From positions 1 to 12,939 of the forward strand of contig CAYTES010000040.1 in NCBI GenBank assembly GCA_964436935.1: DNA of 12,939 nucleotides. Reading direction: 5' to 3'. The position numbers were made by a program, and so were the translations under genes. Positions 1-6,752 of this stretch are shown here, piece by piece (positions within the stretch are counted from its first letter, which is position 1; each line of letters starts with the position of its first letter). Below the pieces are notes generated by a model that was given only the letters and a program-made list of their open reading frames with translations, had not been told where the DNA came from and did no database searches. The stretch comes from CAYTES01 sp964436935 (GTDB lineage: Bacteria; Patescibacteriota; Gracilibacteria; UBA1369; UBA12473).

Positions 1-2
1 GT

Positions 3-185
3 ATCCCTCAGTTTGGCGCAAATTCTGATCAAATTTTTCTTCAATGGAGTACATATGCTCAACCTAAAAAGTACTTACCCTGGCCTGCCGATCCCCCTAA
101 ATATCATTACATTATAATGATTTTTGCTAATAAGGTCAATAACCAGCAGGACCTCCCACTAACAAAGCTGAAAGAATTTTTATAA
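3..185 (+). CDS. C-terminal fragment of an unrecognised protein, 5' end off the window
   Basis: An open frame enters from the left edge and runs 60 codons to TAA at 183-185. The residues read like real protein (begins IPQFGANSDQ, then WSTYAQPKKYLPWPADPP, ends LTKLKEFL), rich in Trp, Tyr and Pro. The other two forward frames also run to stops, one of them within about 30 bases, so the call rests on composition and on position before the next promoter. I recognise no family. No signal or membrane segment is visible in this part. The start lies outside the window, so length and function cannot be judged. Confidence 0.45.
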   Translation: MPQFGANSDQIFLQWSTYAQPKKYLPWPADPPKYHYIIMIFANKVNNQQDLPLTKLKEFL

Positions 186-206
186 ACACTCTAAATTCGC
201 TATAAT
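179..206 (+). promoter_or_regulatory. sigma-70-type promoter for the TMEM175-like operon
   Basis: TTTATA (179-184), a 16-base spacer and a perfect TATAAT (201-206). Only the -10 box is strong. It would start transcription near 213, about 50 bases before the ATG at 265. Confidence 0.4.
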
Positions 207-264
207 AAACTTCTCTAAACATTGTAACGTCGCCCACGACCCTCGGCCGGTCATCCTTTGTCTT

Positions 265-933
265 ATGTTTCGTAAGCATCCACACACCAAACTCGAAGCC
301 CTTGAAGGCACCACCCGCCTGGAAACGTTCAGCGACGCGGTCATCGCCATCGTAATGACCATTTTGATTTTAGAAATCCATGTACCCGAAATCGAAACGA
401 TCACGAATAGAGGTGCCATCGAAGCCCTAATCCCCATACTCCCCAAACTATTGAGTTTTTTGGTGAGCTTTGTCACGGTCGCTATTTTCTGGGTCAATCA
501 TCATCATTTTTTCCATCCCATTCACAAATCGGATGGCGCGCTACTGTGGTACAACAACCATTTGCTCTTTTGGCTCACGGTCATTCCGTTTGCAACCGCC
601 TTCATTGGGGATTACCCCCAAATCCCGCTGGTGGTAGCGCTCTATGGTTTTGTCCTTTTCATGGGAGCATTGGCCTTCACGCTCATGGAACATCATGTTT
701 TCTTTAAAAGCCACCTTCTGCCGGACTCTATTCCCCTCTCCGCACGCAAAATCCAGTTTCGTCGAACCCTCGTGGGCGTCGGGTGCTACGGAATGGCCAC
801 AGGTACGGCGTTCCTTCATCCCACCATTGCCCTCGTGATTTTTATGATTATTCCGCTCTATTTTTTCATCCCTCAGCGAGTGGAATTAAAAGAAAAGCAA
901 ACAAATGAATCCACCCCTATTTCTACCCCTTAA
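265..933 (+). CDS. TMEM175 (DUF1211) family potassium channel-like membrane protein
   Basis: Predicted integral membrane protein of 222 residues. The family signature R-x-x-x-F-S-D is intact: Arg18, Phe22, Ser23, Asp24, at the start of the first helix (FSDAVIAIVMTILILEIHVP). In known members this helix lines a potassium pore. Hydrophobic segments follow at about 60-78, 92-112, 118-138, 170-188 and 190-207, which fits the single six-helix repeat of bacterial members that assemble as tetramers. A His-rich stretch (WVNHHHFF, about residues 76-83) is also typical. The C-terminus is short and polar. The ATG at 265 has no Shine-Dalgarno; it is chosen because the signature sits at the usual distance from it. 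The next gene begins 12 bases after the stop, so the two are probably co-transcribed. Channel activity is inferred from family. Confidence 0.85.
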   Translation: MFRKHPHTKLEALEGTTRLETFSDAVIAIVMTILILEIHVPEIETITNRGAIEALIPILPKLLSFLVSFVTVAIFWVNHHHFFHPIHKSDGALLWYNNHLLFWLTVIPFATAFIGDYPQIPLVVALYGFVLFMGALAFTLMEHHVFFKSHLLPDSIPLSARKIQFRRTLVGVGCYGMATGTAFLHPTIALVIFMIIPLYFFIPQRVELKEKQTNESTPISTP

Positions 934-945
934 TCCACATTTGCC

Positions 946-1371
946 ATGGAAACTCTCTCGGTCAATTATTTCGCCATTCTTGTCGCCGGACTTTCGGCCA
1001 TGGTAACAGGATTTTTATGGTACGGCCCACTGTTTGGAAAATGGTGGATCGAACTGATGGGATGGCCGAAAGAGGAAGTCCAAAAAATGCAAAAAGAAGG
1101 ATCCGCCACCATGGGGAAAAATTATAGCATCACCTTTGTCATGGCACTGCTCACGGCTTTTGTGATAGCTCATTTTGCTCAGGCAATCGGGGCCGAAGGC
1201 GTTCAAGGCGCGTTTCAACTGGCCTTTTGGCTATGGTTCGGTTTTATCATCACCAGCATGATGAATTCGGTTCTATGGGAAGGTAAATCCTGGAAACTGT
1301 ATGGACTGAACATCAGCTATGAATTGGTTAAAATGTTTGTGATGGCCTTAATTCTCATCTTTTGGCCCTAG
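946..1371 (+). CDS. DUF1761 family four-helix membrane protein
   Basis: The protein has 141 residues and about four hydrophobic helices (roughly 7-27, 62-80, 88-107 and 119-140). The segment after helix 1, GFLWYGPLFGKWWIELMGW, matches the hallmark WY-S/G-P-LFGK-W pattern of DUF1761, and a Trp-rich fourth helix end (ILIFWP) is common there. The family has no established biochemical role. It lies 12 bases after the TMEM175-like gene and 31 bases before the SRPBCC gene. DUF1761 and SRPBCC/AHSA1 genes are often neighbours in bacteria as I recall, though this cannot be checked here. No Shine-Dalgarno; the ATG follows GCC. It ends with TAG. Confidence 0.8.
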   Translation: METLSVNYFAILVAGLSAMVTGFLWYGPLFGKWWIELMGWPKEEVQKMQKEGSATMGKNYSITFVMALLTAFVIAHFAQAIGAEGVQGAFQLAFWLWFGFIITSMMNSVLWEGKSWKLYGLNISYELVKMFVMALILIFWP

Positions 1372-1402
1372 AAAACGATTCTAAAATCTTTAATCAAACC
1401 GC

Positions 1403-1834
1403 ATGAATTCATTCTCCGCCGAAAAATCGATCTTTATTGAAGCTCCTGCCGCCAAAGTATGGGACGCGCTCACCAACCCAAAACTCATCAAACAATACTT
1501 TTTTGGTGTGGACGTAATCAGTGATTGGAAAGTAGGAAATCCCATTCTTTATAAAGGAAGCTGGGAAGGAAAAAGCTTTGAAGACAAAGGAACGATCTTA
1601 GAAATGGACCCCGAAAAACGAATGGTATGCGACTATTGGAGCTCCTTTTCCGGATTGCCCGATACCCCCGAAAATCGACAAAAAATCACTTACACGCTCA
1701 CGCCAAAAGAAAAAGGTAGTCAACTTCAGATCCTCCAAGAGAATATCCCCACCGAAAAAGCACGTGAGGACTCCGAAAAAAATTGGGGAATAGTACTGGA
1801 AGCAATGAAAAAGCTGCTCGAAAACGAAAATTAA
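1403..1834 (+). CDS. SRPBCC / AHSA1-like (Activator of Hsp90 ATPase homologue 1-like) protein
   Basis: Small soluble protein of 143 residues, the usual length of a stand-alone START-like AHSA1 domain. It opens with the family's first strand and helix (KSIFIEAPAAKVWDALTNP, then LIKQYFFG), followed by the beta-rich middle (WKVGNPILYKGSWEGKSFEDKGTILEMDPEKR). A long C-terminal helix (NWGIVLEAMKKLLEN) closes the hydrophobic cavity in the family. Such proteins bind hydrophobic ligands or act in stress responses; the ligand here cannot be told. It is the last gene of the 265-1834 run. A TAAAAT box at 1382-1387 could give it its own short-leader transcript, but this is weak. The start ATG follows CCGC, with no Shine-Dalgarno. 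Confidence 0.85.
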   Translation: MNSFSAEKSIFIEAPAAKVWDALTNPKLIKQYFFGVDVISDWKVGNPILYKGSWEGKSFEDKGTILEMDPEKRMVCDYWSSFSGLPDTPENRQKITYTLTPKEKGSQLQILQENIPTEKAREDSEKNWGIVLEAMKKLLENEN

Positions 1835-1866
1835 ATACGAGCGATTACGGCAACTAACAACATCGC

Positions 1867-2016
1867 GGACTATCCTGAAAAGACCCTAGTTTTCCCAAAT
1901 TTGGCATAACTTTTTTAGTGTTTAGCCTGTAACGATTTTTTATTTAAAAGGTTTGAAGTAAAATTCATCCTAAATTAACAGGTTAGGAAAAAACTGGGGT
2001 CTTTTCAGGACTATCC
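1867..2016. mobile_element. MITE-like non-autonomous element with direct-repeat flanks
   Basis: The 9-bp sequence GGACTATCC occurs at 1867-1875 and again, same orientation, at 2008-2016. Just inside are inverted ends: TGAAAAGACCC at 1876-1886 and its exact reverse complement at 1997-2007. The similarity continues inward (TAGTTTTCCC on the left against CAGTTTTTTCC on the right). The interior, about 90 bases, is A+T-rich and has no credible ORF. This is the layout of a miniature inverted-repeat transposable element of 132 bp with a 9-bp target duplication. Because GGACTATCC is itself nearly palindromic, a 3-bp CTA duplication with longer ends (from TCCTGAAAAG) is also possible. No transposase is present, and the parent family is not identified. 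Confidence 0.65.
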
Positions 2017-2018
2017 AT

Positions 2019-2046
2019 TTGACCAAAAACATTTTATGGATATACT
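2019..2046 (+). promoter_or_regulatory. sigma-70 promoter of the ABC-F gene
   Basis: TTGACC (2019-2024), a 16-base spacer and TATACT (2041-2046), five of six consensus bases in each box. It begins 3 bases after the MITE-like element. It predicts a leader of about 60 bases to the ATG at 2113, with the tight palindrome GCGAATTTCGC inside. Confidence 0.6.
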
Positions 2047-2112
2047 GCTAGGGCTCTTCAAAAAGCTCCAGCGCGAATTTCGCAAATCATCTCTTATTAC
2101 CCCACACTGCTC

Positions 2113-3564
2113 ATGGCCAGCAACGAAACCATTGTCCGCTTCGAAAATGTCAATTTTAACTTCGGCATCAAAAAACCCATTTTGGATGAAGTGAACTTTT
2201 CGGTACGCGAAGGGATGAAAATCACGATCATGGGACAAAACGGAGCCGGAAAAAGCACCATTTTCAAACTCATGACCGAGGCACTCAAACCGGAACACGG
2301 GAAAATTCATATCAACCGAGGATTAACCGTGGCCACCGCGCACCAAGTGGTGCGCCCCGAAGATCGCAAATGCACGGTACGGGAATTCTTTGAAAAAGTG
2401 CTAGGGGAAGAAGTCTACGATATCGATGCACGGATCGACGAAGCACTGGATGTCGTGAATCTGAAAGCCGCTCACAATCGCATCATTGAATCTTTTTCAG
2501 GAGGACAACAAGCGCGATTGCTCTTGGCCCAAGCGTTGATTCAAGATCCCGACCTGCTTCTCCTCGACGAACCCACTAATAATCTCGACAAAGAAGGGAT
2601 CGCCCATCTTACGGAGTTCATTTTGTACTCGCCTAAAACCTGTATTGTCATTTCGCATGATGCGGACTTTTTGAACGCCTTCACGGAAGGGGTGTTGTAT
2701 CTGGACGTGATGACTCGAAAAGTCGAACAATATGTGGGGAACTATTTTGACGTGGTGGAAGAAATTGCGACACGGATCGAAAAGGAAAATCGCAAAAATG
2801 CACAGATTGCGAAAGGCATTCAAGACAGCAAAGATAAAATAAATTTTTTCGCTCACAAGGGAGGAAAAATGCGTCTGGTGGCCAAAAAGATGCGTGAGAA
2901 AGTCGAAGCCTATGAATCGGAAAAAATCGAAGTACGACGAGAAGACAAAACGATTCGGCCCTTCACGATCCCGGCTCAAGAGGGGCTCTCCGGAGAAATT
3001 CTGGGCATCACCGAATTTTCCATTGTGAAAAATCACAGCGGCGCCATCAAAAAAGCGTCGATTTCACTCCGGAAAAATCAACATTTGCAACTGGTGGGGC
3101 CAAACGGAATCGGTAAAAGTACACTCCTCGAATCGTTGGTGAAAGGAACCGCCATGGGGGCCTCGATTGCTCGAGATGTAAAAATTGGCTATTACCGGCA
3201 AGACTTTTCCATGTTGAATTTTGAAGAAACAGTTTTACAGTCCCTTACCGGCATCACCCAAAAACATCGCGAAGAAGAAATCCGTTCCATTGCGGCCGGC
3301 TTCTTGATTCACGGGGAAATGATGCACCATAAAATCGGGCACCTTTCCGAAGGACAAAAAGGGTTGGTGGCTCTCGCACGGTTGGTCTTACAGGAGCCGG
3401 GCTTACTGATTCTCGACGAACCGACGAATCACATCAATTTCCGTCATCTTCCGGTGATTGCAGAAGCACTGGATCAATACCAGGGGGCTATAGTGCTCGT
3501 CTCTCACGTCCCGGAATTTGTCGAGCAAATTCGAATTGATGAAATACTGAACCTTGATCGATAG
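2113..3564 (+). CDS. ABC-F family ATPase (ribosome-associated translation factor type)
   Basis: Soluble protein of 483 residues with two ABC ATPase domains and no membrane segments, which defines the ABC-F class. Domain 1: Walker A GQNGAGKST (41-49), signature SGGQQ (129-133), Walker B LLLLDEPTNNLD (148-159), switch His in SHD (181-183). A charged helical linker (about 200-290) is typical of the interdomain arm that reaches the ribosome. Domain 2: Walker A GPNGIGKST (329-337), signature LSEGQKG (411-417), Walker B LLILDEPTNH (431-440), switch SHV (464-466). Both catalytic Glu are kept. The second D-loop reads HIN, not HLD, and the signature has SEGQ for SGGQ, so site 2 may be slightly altered. 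Known ABC-F proteins act on ribosomes (EttA-type factors, antibiotic protection); which role applies is unknown. The protein is short for the family. It has its own promoter. Confidence 0.93.
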   Translation: MASNETIVRFENVNFNFGIKKPILDEVNFSVREGMKITIMGQNGAGKSTIFKLMTEALKPEHGKIHINRGLTVATAHQVVRPEDRKCTVREFFEKVLGEEVYDIDARIDEALDVVNLKAAHNRIIESFSGGQQARLLLAQALIQDPDLLLLDEPTNNLDKEGIAHLTEFILYSPKTCIVISHDADFLNAFTEGVLYLDVMTRKVEQYVGNYFDVVEEIATRIEKENRKNAQIAKGIQDSKDKINFFAHKGGKMRLVAKKMREKVEAYESEKIEVRREDKTIRPFTIPAQEGLSGEILGITEFSIVKNHSGAIKKASISLRKNQHLQLVGPNGIGKSTLLESLVKGTAMGASIARDVKIGYYRQDFSMLNFEETVLQSLTGITQKHREEEIRSIAAGFLIHGEMMHHKIGHLSEGQKGLVALARLVLQEPGLLILDEPTNHINFRHLPVIAEALDQYQGAIVLVSHVPEFVEQIRIDEILNLDR

Positions 3565-3604
3565 AGAACGGGTGAAAAACCGCGTAGTATTCAAAAAGAA
3601 AAAA

Positions 3605-3613
3605 TGCTATAAT
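3605..3613 (+). promoter_or_regulatory. extended -10 promoter upstream of the 112-residue gene
   Basis: TGCTATAAT: the extended-element TG one base before a perfect TATAAT (3608-3613). No good -35 box is seen, which extended -10 promoters tolerate. Predicted start near 3620, about 20 bases before the ATG at 3642. Confidence 0.45.
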
Positions 3614-3641
3614 TTAAAGATACAAATAAAAAACAAAGAAC

Positions 3642-3980
3642 ATGCTAGAAAGCCCTCTATCAAGATTTACCTTCACTCAAAGATACGAGTTAAGCGGCTC
3701 AGATGTAACTGCACAATTATCAGAAGTTTTTGGCGTATCAGATAACAAAATATTTGATGCTATTCCACAACTTAGAAATCCAGGAGATAGAAAATACAAA
3801 TTTAAACAACCACCTCCTGCTATCACTCCACAACAAGAAGGGGATATAATCATTATGCTTGACGGCACAGGTAAAGATCCTTTGGGAACTTTTGTTATCA
3901 AAACTTCAGAAGGAATAAAGACCTATACATATCGGGCTTTCTGGCAGGATTATCTCTACCCACAAGAAAAAATAGAATAA
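3642..3980 (+). CDS. hypothetical protein, A+T-rich, possibly acquired
   Basis: Protein of 112 residues that I do not recognise. It has no signal peptide or membrane segment. The N-terminal half is mixed (QRYELSGSDVTAQLSEVFGVSD), the middle is Pro- and Gln-rich (KQPPPAITPQQEGD), and the C-terminal half looks like a small beta domain (DIIIMLDGTGKDPLG, FVIKTSEGIKTYTYRAFW). Codon use differs from its neighbours: four of five Arg codons are AGA, whereas the upstream ABC-F gene uses CGN, and the gene is visibly richer in A+T. It stands alone, with its own promoter and gaps on both sides. These are signs of transfer, though not proof. The ATG at 3642 fits the promoter spacing and the C-before-ATG context. 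Function unknown. Confidence 0.65.
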   Translation: MLESPLSRFTFTQRYELSGSDVTAQLSEVFGVSDNKIFDAIPQLRNPGDRKYKFKQPPPAITPQQEGDIIIMLDGTGKDPLGTFVIKTSEGIKTYTYRAFWQDYLYPQEKIE

Positions 3981-3993
3981 GCCCTTTTTCTTT
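3964..3993 (+). terminator. possible weak terminator
   Basis: AAGAAAAA (3964-3971) pairs with TTTTTCTT (3985-3992) over a 13-base loop, overlapping the stop codon of the preceding gene. The stem is almost all A-T, so it is weak. Confidence 0.2.
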
Positions 3994-4123
3994 CGTCACA
4001 CAACACGGCATATACAGCTTCTGCTTCTTGGCTTCGTTCTACCAACTTTTTTGATATAAAACCTGAGGGCAAGCACTACGGCAAAAAAATGATTTTTATG
4101 ATAAGGGTGTTTTGCGGGAGTCC

Positions 4124-4152
4124 TTTATGTTTTTAAGAAATTATCCTATGAT
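4124..4152 (+). promoter_or_regulatory. possible promoter of the 4190-5492 operon
   Basis: TATGAT (4147-4152, five of six) with TTTATG 17 bases upstream (4124-4129, poor). It would give a leader of about 30 bases. The 3981-4189 gap shows nothing else convincing. Confidence 0.3.
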
Positions 4153-4189
4153 GAGGGGGTTCAATTTTAAAATTTAAATTCATCCCCCC

Positions 4190-4294
4190 ATGGCAAAAGG
4201 ACAAGACAAAGGAAAAGACAATAAAAAGAAGAAGGCCCCAACGCGCACCCCGGAAGAAATACGCCAACGAAAGATCGATAAAAAAAATAGATAG
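4190..4294 (+). CDS. 34-residue highly basic peptide
   Basis: ATG at 4190 to TAG at 4292-4294, reading MAKGQDKGKDNKKKKAP and then TRTPEEIRQRKIDKKNR. About half of the residues are Lys or Arg, with a polylysine core and an EEIRQRKIDKK helix-like tail. The start has the C-before-ATG context seen at most genes here (CCCCCC before ATG), and the stop lies 2 bases before the next ATG, so it looks like the first gene of the operon 4190-5492. The charge suggests contact with RNA, DNA or the ribosome; this is inference. Short Lys-rich peptides beginning MAKG-like occur widely in bacterial genomes as I recall, without known function. It is short enough to be missed by gene callers. Confidence 0.6.
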   Translation: MAKGQDKGKDNKKKKAPTRTPEEIRQRKIDKKNR

Positions 4295-4296
4295 GT

Positions 4297-4683
4297 ATGC
4301 CCGCGCTTCTTAAGCTGCTGCTCGTTTTCATTTATTATGCCTTGATTGCAATCCCGAATTGGACAGCACTTTTGGTATTAAAAAAGATGGTTGCATCACA
4401 ACGATTGCGCATTTTTCGTTCTCTGGGAATCACCTTGATTTATTCCATTGTGATGTTCGAATTGGGTCCAAAAACCGACATCCTGCAATGGCTGTTATGG
4501 ATTTCATACGGAATCGGCTTTGGCGCAGCGCTCTTGATTCAAGAGAAATACCCACACAGCATTAAAAATGAAGTCCTCCGAGAAATCATGCTTTACGCAG
4601 TAGCGGTAATGGGAGCAACGACAAGTTACATCATTCTCAATCTTCTATTGGGTTATCTCATCCTCCCCTTTCTAAACTCTTAA
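4297..4683 (+). CDS. small hypothetical multi-pass membrane protein
   Basis: Protein of 128 residues with four likely membrane helices (about 3-23, 41-58, 64-82 and 97-123) and short polar loops containing KKMVASQRLR and QEKYPHSIKNEVLRE. I cannot assign a family. It starts 2 bases after the stop of the basic peptide gene and ends 8 bases before the dehydrogenase gene, so the three are almost certainly one transcript. The ATG at 4297 follows AGATAGGT; the AGG is a minimal Shine-Dalgarno at best. The helices and tight operon position support a real gene, while the function is open. Confidence 0.7.
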   Translation: MPALLKLLLVFIYYALIAIPNWTALLVLKKMVASQRLRIFRSLGITLIYSIVMFELGPKTDILQWLLWISYGIGFGAALLIQEKYPHSIKNEVLREIMLYAVAVMGATTSYIILNLLLGYLILPFLNS

Positions 4684-4691
4684 TCAAACTC

Positions 4692-5492
4692 ATGCCAAAA
4701 TTTAAAAATATCAAACCCACCGCGCTCATCACCGGTGCTTCCAGTGGGATCGGATTGGAATTTGCAAAACTTTTTGCCGCAGCGGGTCATGATTTGATTT
4801 TAGTGGCGCGGAATGAAAAAACACTCAACGAATTGGCGAGCGAATTAAAGAAAAAAAATGATGTTCAGATTATGATCCTGGCAAAAGATCTTTCGGATCT
4901 AAAATCCGTAGAAACAGTAGTCAAAAAGCTGGAAACCGAAAAAATATCGATCGATGTGCTCATCAACAATGCGGGCTTTGGTGACTACGGTCGATTCATT
5001 AAAACCAATTGGGAAAAAGAGCGTCAAATGATGGAACTCAATATGGTGACGCTCACCTATCTCAGTAAAGTATTTGCACAAAAAATGGCGAAAAAAGGGA
5101 GTGGAAAAATACTCAACGTGGCCTCAATGGCAGGATTCCAGCCGGGACCTCTTATGGCGGTCTATTACGCCACGAAAGCCTACGTCCTCTCCTTTTCGGA
5201 AGCCGTTGCCTACGAACTTCGGAATACCGGCGTGACCGTAACCGCGCTATGTCCCGGCCCCACCGCCTCAGGATTTCAAGAAGCCGCCGCGCTAAACCGC
5301 TCCGATTTATTCAGCGGAAAACTCCCAAGCTCCGCAGAAGTCGCCCAAGCGGGATATGAAGGACTAATGAAGGGAAAAACGTTGGTTATTCCGGGGTTTA
5401 AAAATAAGCTTTTTATTCAATTGCTACGACTCGCTCCACGAGGACTGGTACGAAAAGTCGTGTATCAGATGCAAAAAGAAAGAAGCTCATAA
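4692..5492 (+). CDS. short-chain dehydrogenase/reductase (classical SDR, DltE/YqjQ-like)
   Basis: Cytoplasmic NAD(P)-dependent oxidoreductase of 266 residues. Rossmann nucleotide site TGASSGIG (14-21); NNAG (92-95) stabilising the central sheet; catalytic tetrad Asn117, Ser145, Tyr158 and Lys162, with the usual 13-residue Ser-Tyr spacing; CPGPT after the active site. The Arg40 (LVARNEK) after the second strand hints at NADPH preference, as in related enzymes. Length and motif order match the classical SDR group COG0300. The substrate cannot be read from sequence; relatives act on acyl or ketone substrates. It is the last gene of the 4190-5492 run, 8 bases after the membrane protein gene. The ATG follows ACTC, with no Shine-Dalgarno. 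Confidence 0.92.
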   Translation: MPKFKNIKPTALITGASSGIGLEFAKLFAAAGHDLILVARNEKTLNELASELKKKNDVQIMILAKDLSDLKSVETVVKKLETEKISIDVLINNAGFGDYGRFIKTNWEKERQMMELNMVTLTYLSKVFAQKMAKKGSGKILNVASMAGFQPGPLMAVYYATKAYVLSFSEAVAYELRNTGVTVTALCPGPTASGFQEAAALNRSDLFSGKLPSSAEVAQAGYEGLMKGKTLVIPGFKNKLFIQLLRLAPRGLVRKVVYQMQKERSS

Positions 5493-5517
5493 CAAACCCT
5501 AGCCCACCCCGAAGGTA

Positions 5518-5545
5518 TTGATAAAACGGTCTTAATTCTTATAAT
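5518..5545 (+). promoter_or_regulatory. near-consensus sigma-70 promoter before the CARDB pseudogene
   Basis: TTGATA (5518-5523), 16-base spacer, TATAAT (5540-5545). Predicted start near 5552, giving a leader of about 73 bases to the ATG at 5626. It is among the best promoters in the window although the gene behind it is broken. Confidence 0.6.
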
Positions 5546-5625
5546 CAACCTAATTATTTGGCGAGCGTCCCGATTTTGGGGGCTATGAGGAGTTAGATTC
5601 ATTATTATTTTTTCACCCGTTCGAC

Positions 5626-6381
5626 ATGTTTCATAAAAACAAAAAAATAAATCCCTTACTCATGGGAACAATCTCCGTATTCTTGATCGCCGCCTTCGTC
5701 ATAGGTGGAGATATGGTGAATCTACAAGGATACACGCAAAGTGGGGATCAACAGGCGGGAGCAGTGGATGCACGCCGAATGACGGACTTGATCGTGACTA
5801 AAATGGACATGGATGATGACGGGGACTATTTGCACTATTTCATCAAAAATACGGGGACTGTCACGGTGACGACCGATTTTAGAAATGAAATTTACCTCGA
5901 CGGAATCTATAAAATGTAGACCTCGACAACAGCCGACCTAAAGCCTGGCGCTGAAACAGAGCAAACATTCCTATTGGGAAGCGATTTGGAAGGAGTAAAA
6001 ACAGTGAAGGTATGTGCTGACACGAAAAGTCAGGTCAGCGAAAAGTCGGAAACAAACAACGTTAGTGGCAAATCCGGACCTGACTTCCATCGCATCAGCT
6101 TCAGGACCAAATGGAAGCGATATTCTATCCATCGTCATGGTGAATAATGGAAATACGGCGATAGCTATACCGATTATTGGGTCGATGGAGTATGGAAGGG
6201 AACCTTTCAATGGAAACTCATGGCGAACCGAGATTTCTACGAAGTCGCAGGGGTGAGCTACATTGATCTCGGACCGGTCTCTTCATTTCAAGGAAAAACA
6301 GTAAAAACCTGTGTCGACACCGGGAAAAAAGTGACGGAAGTGGATGAAAATAATAACTGTAAAGAAGAGTACATCGATTAA
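5626..6381 (+). pseudogene. decayed secreted/anchored protein with two CARDB repeats
   Basis: It begins with a signal-anchor (basic MFHKNKKINP, then a hydrophobic stretch LLMGTISVFLIAAFVIGG). Repeat 1 runs from about residue 50 and ends in the CARDB signature VKVCADTKSQVSEKSETNN; repeat 2 starts NPDLTS and ends VKTCVDTGKKVTEVDENNNC. CARDB domains are Ig-like adhesion modules of surface proteins. The frame is interrupted three times: TAG at codon 98 (5917-5919) in the middle of repeat 1, with the same frame continuing the domain afterwards; a shift to frame 2 between 6061 and 6070, in the linker; and a return to frame 1 near 6148-6160. The stop is TAA at 6379-6381, so the intact gene would encode about 251 residues. 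TAG is a normal stop at other genes here, so recoding is unlikely. Each repeat has one conserved Cys before the Asp-rich turn. Confidence 0.8.
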
Positions 6382-6401
6382 AGGTATAGCAAAAAAACCC
6401 T

Positions 6402-6433
6402 AAAAGAAACCCTCATTTCCGAGAGCTTCTTTT
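6402..6433 (+). terminator. possible hairpin terminator after the CARDB pseudogene
   Basis: AAAAGAA (6402-6408) pairs with TTCTTTT (6427-6433). Inside, CTC/GAG pairs after mismatches, with a loop of ATTTCC. Weak and A-T rich. Confidence 0.25.
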
Positions 6434-6461
6434 ATAAAATCCTGCGCAAAAATCAAAATGG

Positions 6462-6470
6462 TGCTAAAAT
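6462..6470 (+). promoter_or_regulatory. extended -10 element consistent with a leaderless transcript
   Basis: TGCTAAAAT, with TAAAAT at 6465-6470. A start 7 bases downstream falls on the ATG at 6477, so the mRNA may lack a leader. No clear -35 box. Confidence 0.35.
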
Positions 6471-6476
6471 TTCCTC

Positions 6477-6737
6477 ATGGAAATCGCTCATCGTTGTCAA
6501 AGTTGTGGCATGCCGCTCGGGACCGGTTTTTATGGATCCGATGAGGCGGAAAAAGACGTGAGCGACTATTGTCGATTCTGTTTTCAACAAGGAGAGTTCA
6601 CCAACAAAGACCTCACCCTGGAACAGATGATTCAAACATCGGTGGATCACATGAAAAAAGAGCTCCATTTCAGCGAGGAAAAAGCGAAGGAATTGACCCA
6701 AACCACTATTCCTCATTTGAAACGATGGAAAAAGTAA
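6477..6737 (+). CDS. putative zinc-ribbon domain protein (Zn_ribbon_2 type)
   Basis: Protein of 86 residues. The N-terminal half holds a four-Cys zinc ribbon: Cys7-x2-Cys10 in CQSCGMPLG and Cys32-x2-Cys35 in YCRFCFQQGEFT. The CxxCGMP start, the YCxxCxxxGEF knuckle and the following D-x-TLEQMI match the Pfam putative zinc ribbon family (Zn_ribbon_2). The second half is helical (MIQTSVDHMKKELHFSEEKAKELTQTTIPHLKRWKK). The family's biochemical role is not established. It is first in a five-gene run, 15 bases before mscL. The start follows TTCCTC; no Shine-Dalgarno. Confidence 0.85.
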   Translation: MEIAHRCQSCGMPLGTGFYGSDEAEKDVSDYCRFCFQQGEFTNKDLTLEQMIQTSVDHMKKELHFSEEKAKELTQTTIPHLKRWKK

Positions 6738-6752
6738 AATAATTTAAAAAGC

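Noticed and set aside
2497..3036. 179-codon antisense open frame over the ABC-F gene
   Set aside because: It is an opposite-strand shadow of a well-supported ATPase and resembles no protein family.
3572..3587. Hairpin ACGGGT-GAAAA-ACCGCGT after the ABC-F gene as a terminator
   Set aside because: Short, with a bulge, and not followed by a T run.
3956..4072. 38-codon minus-strand ORF from TTG between the 112-residue gene and the basic peptide
   Set aside because: Its residues look plausible (VERSQEAEAVYAVLCDE), but it has only a TTG start, overlaps a gene end, and shows no promoter.
5917..5919. In-frame TAG read through as an amino acid in the CARDB gene
   Set aside because: TAG ends DUF1761, ABC-F and the basic peptide genes, and two frameshifts follow, so decay explains it better.
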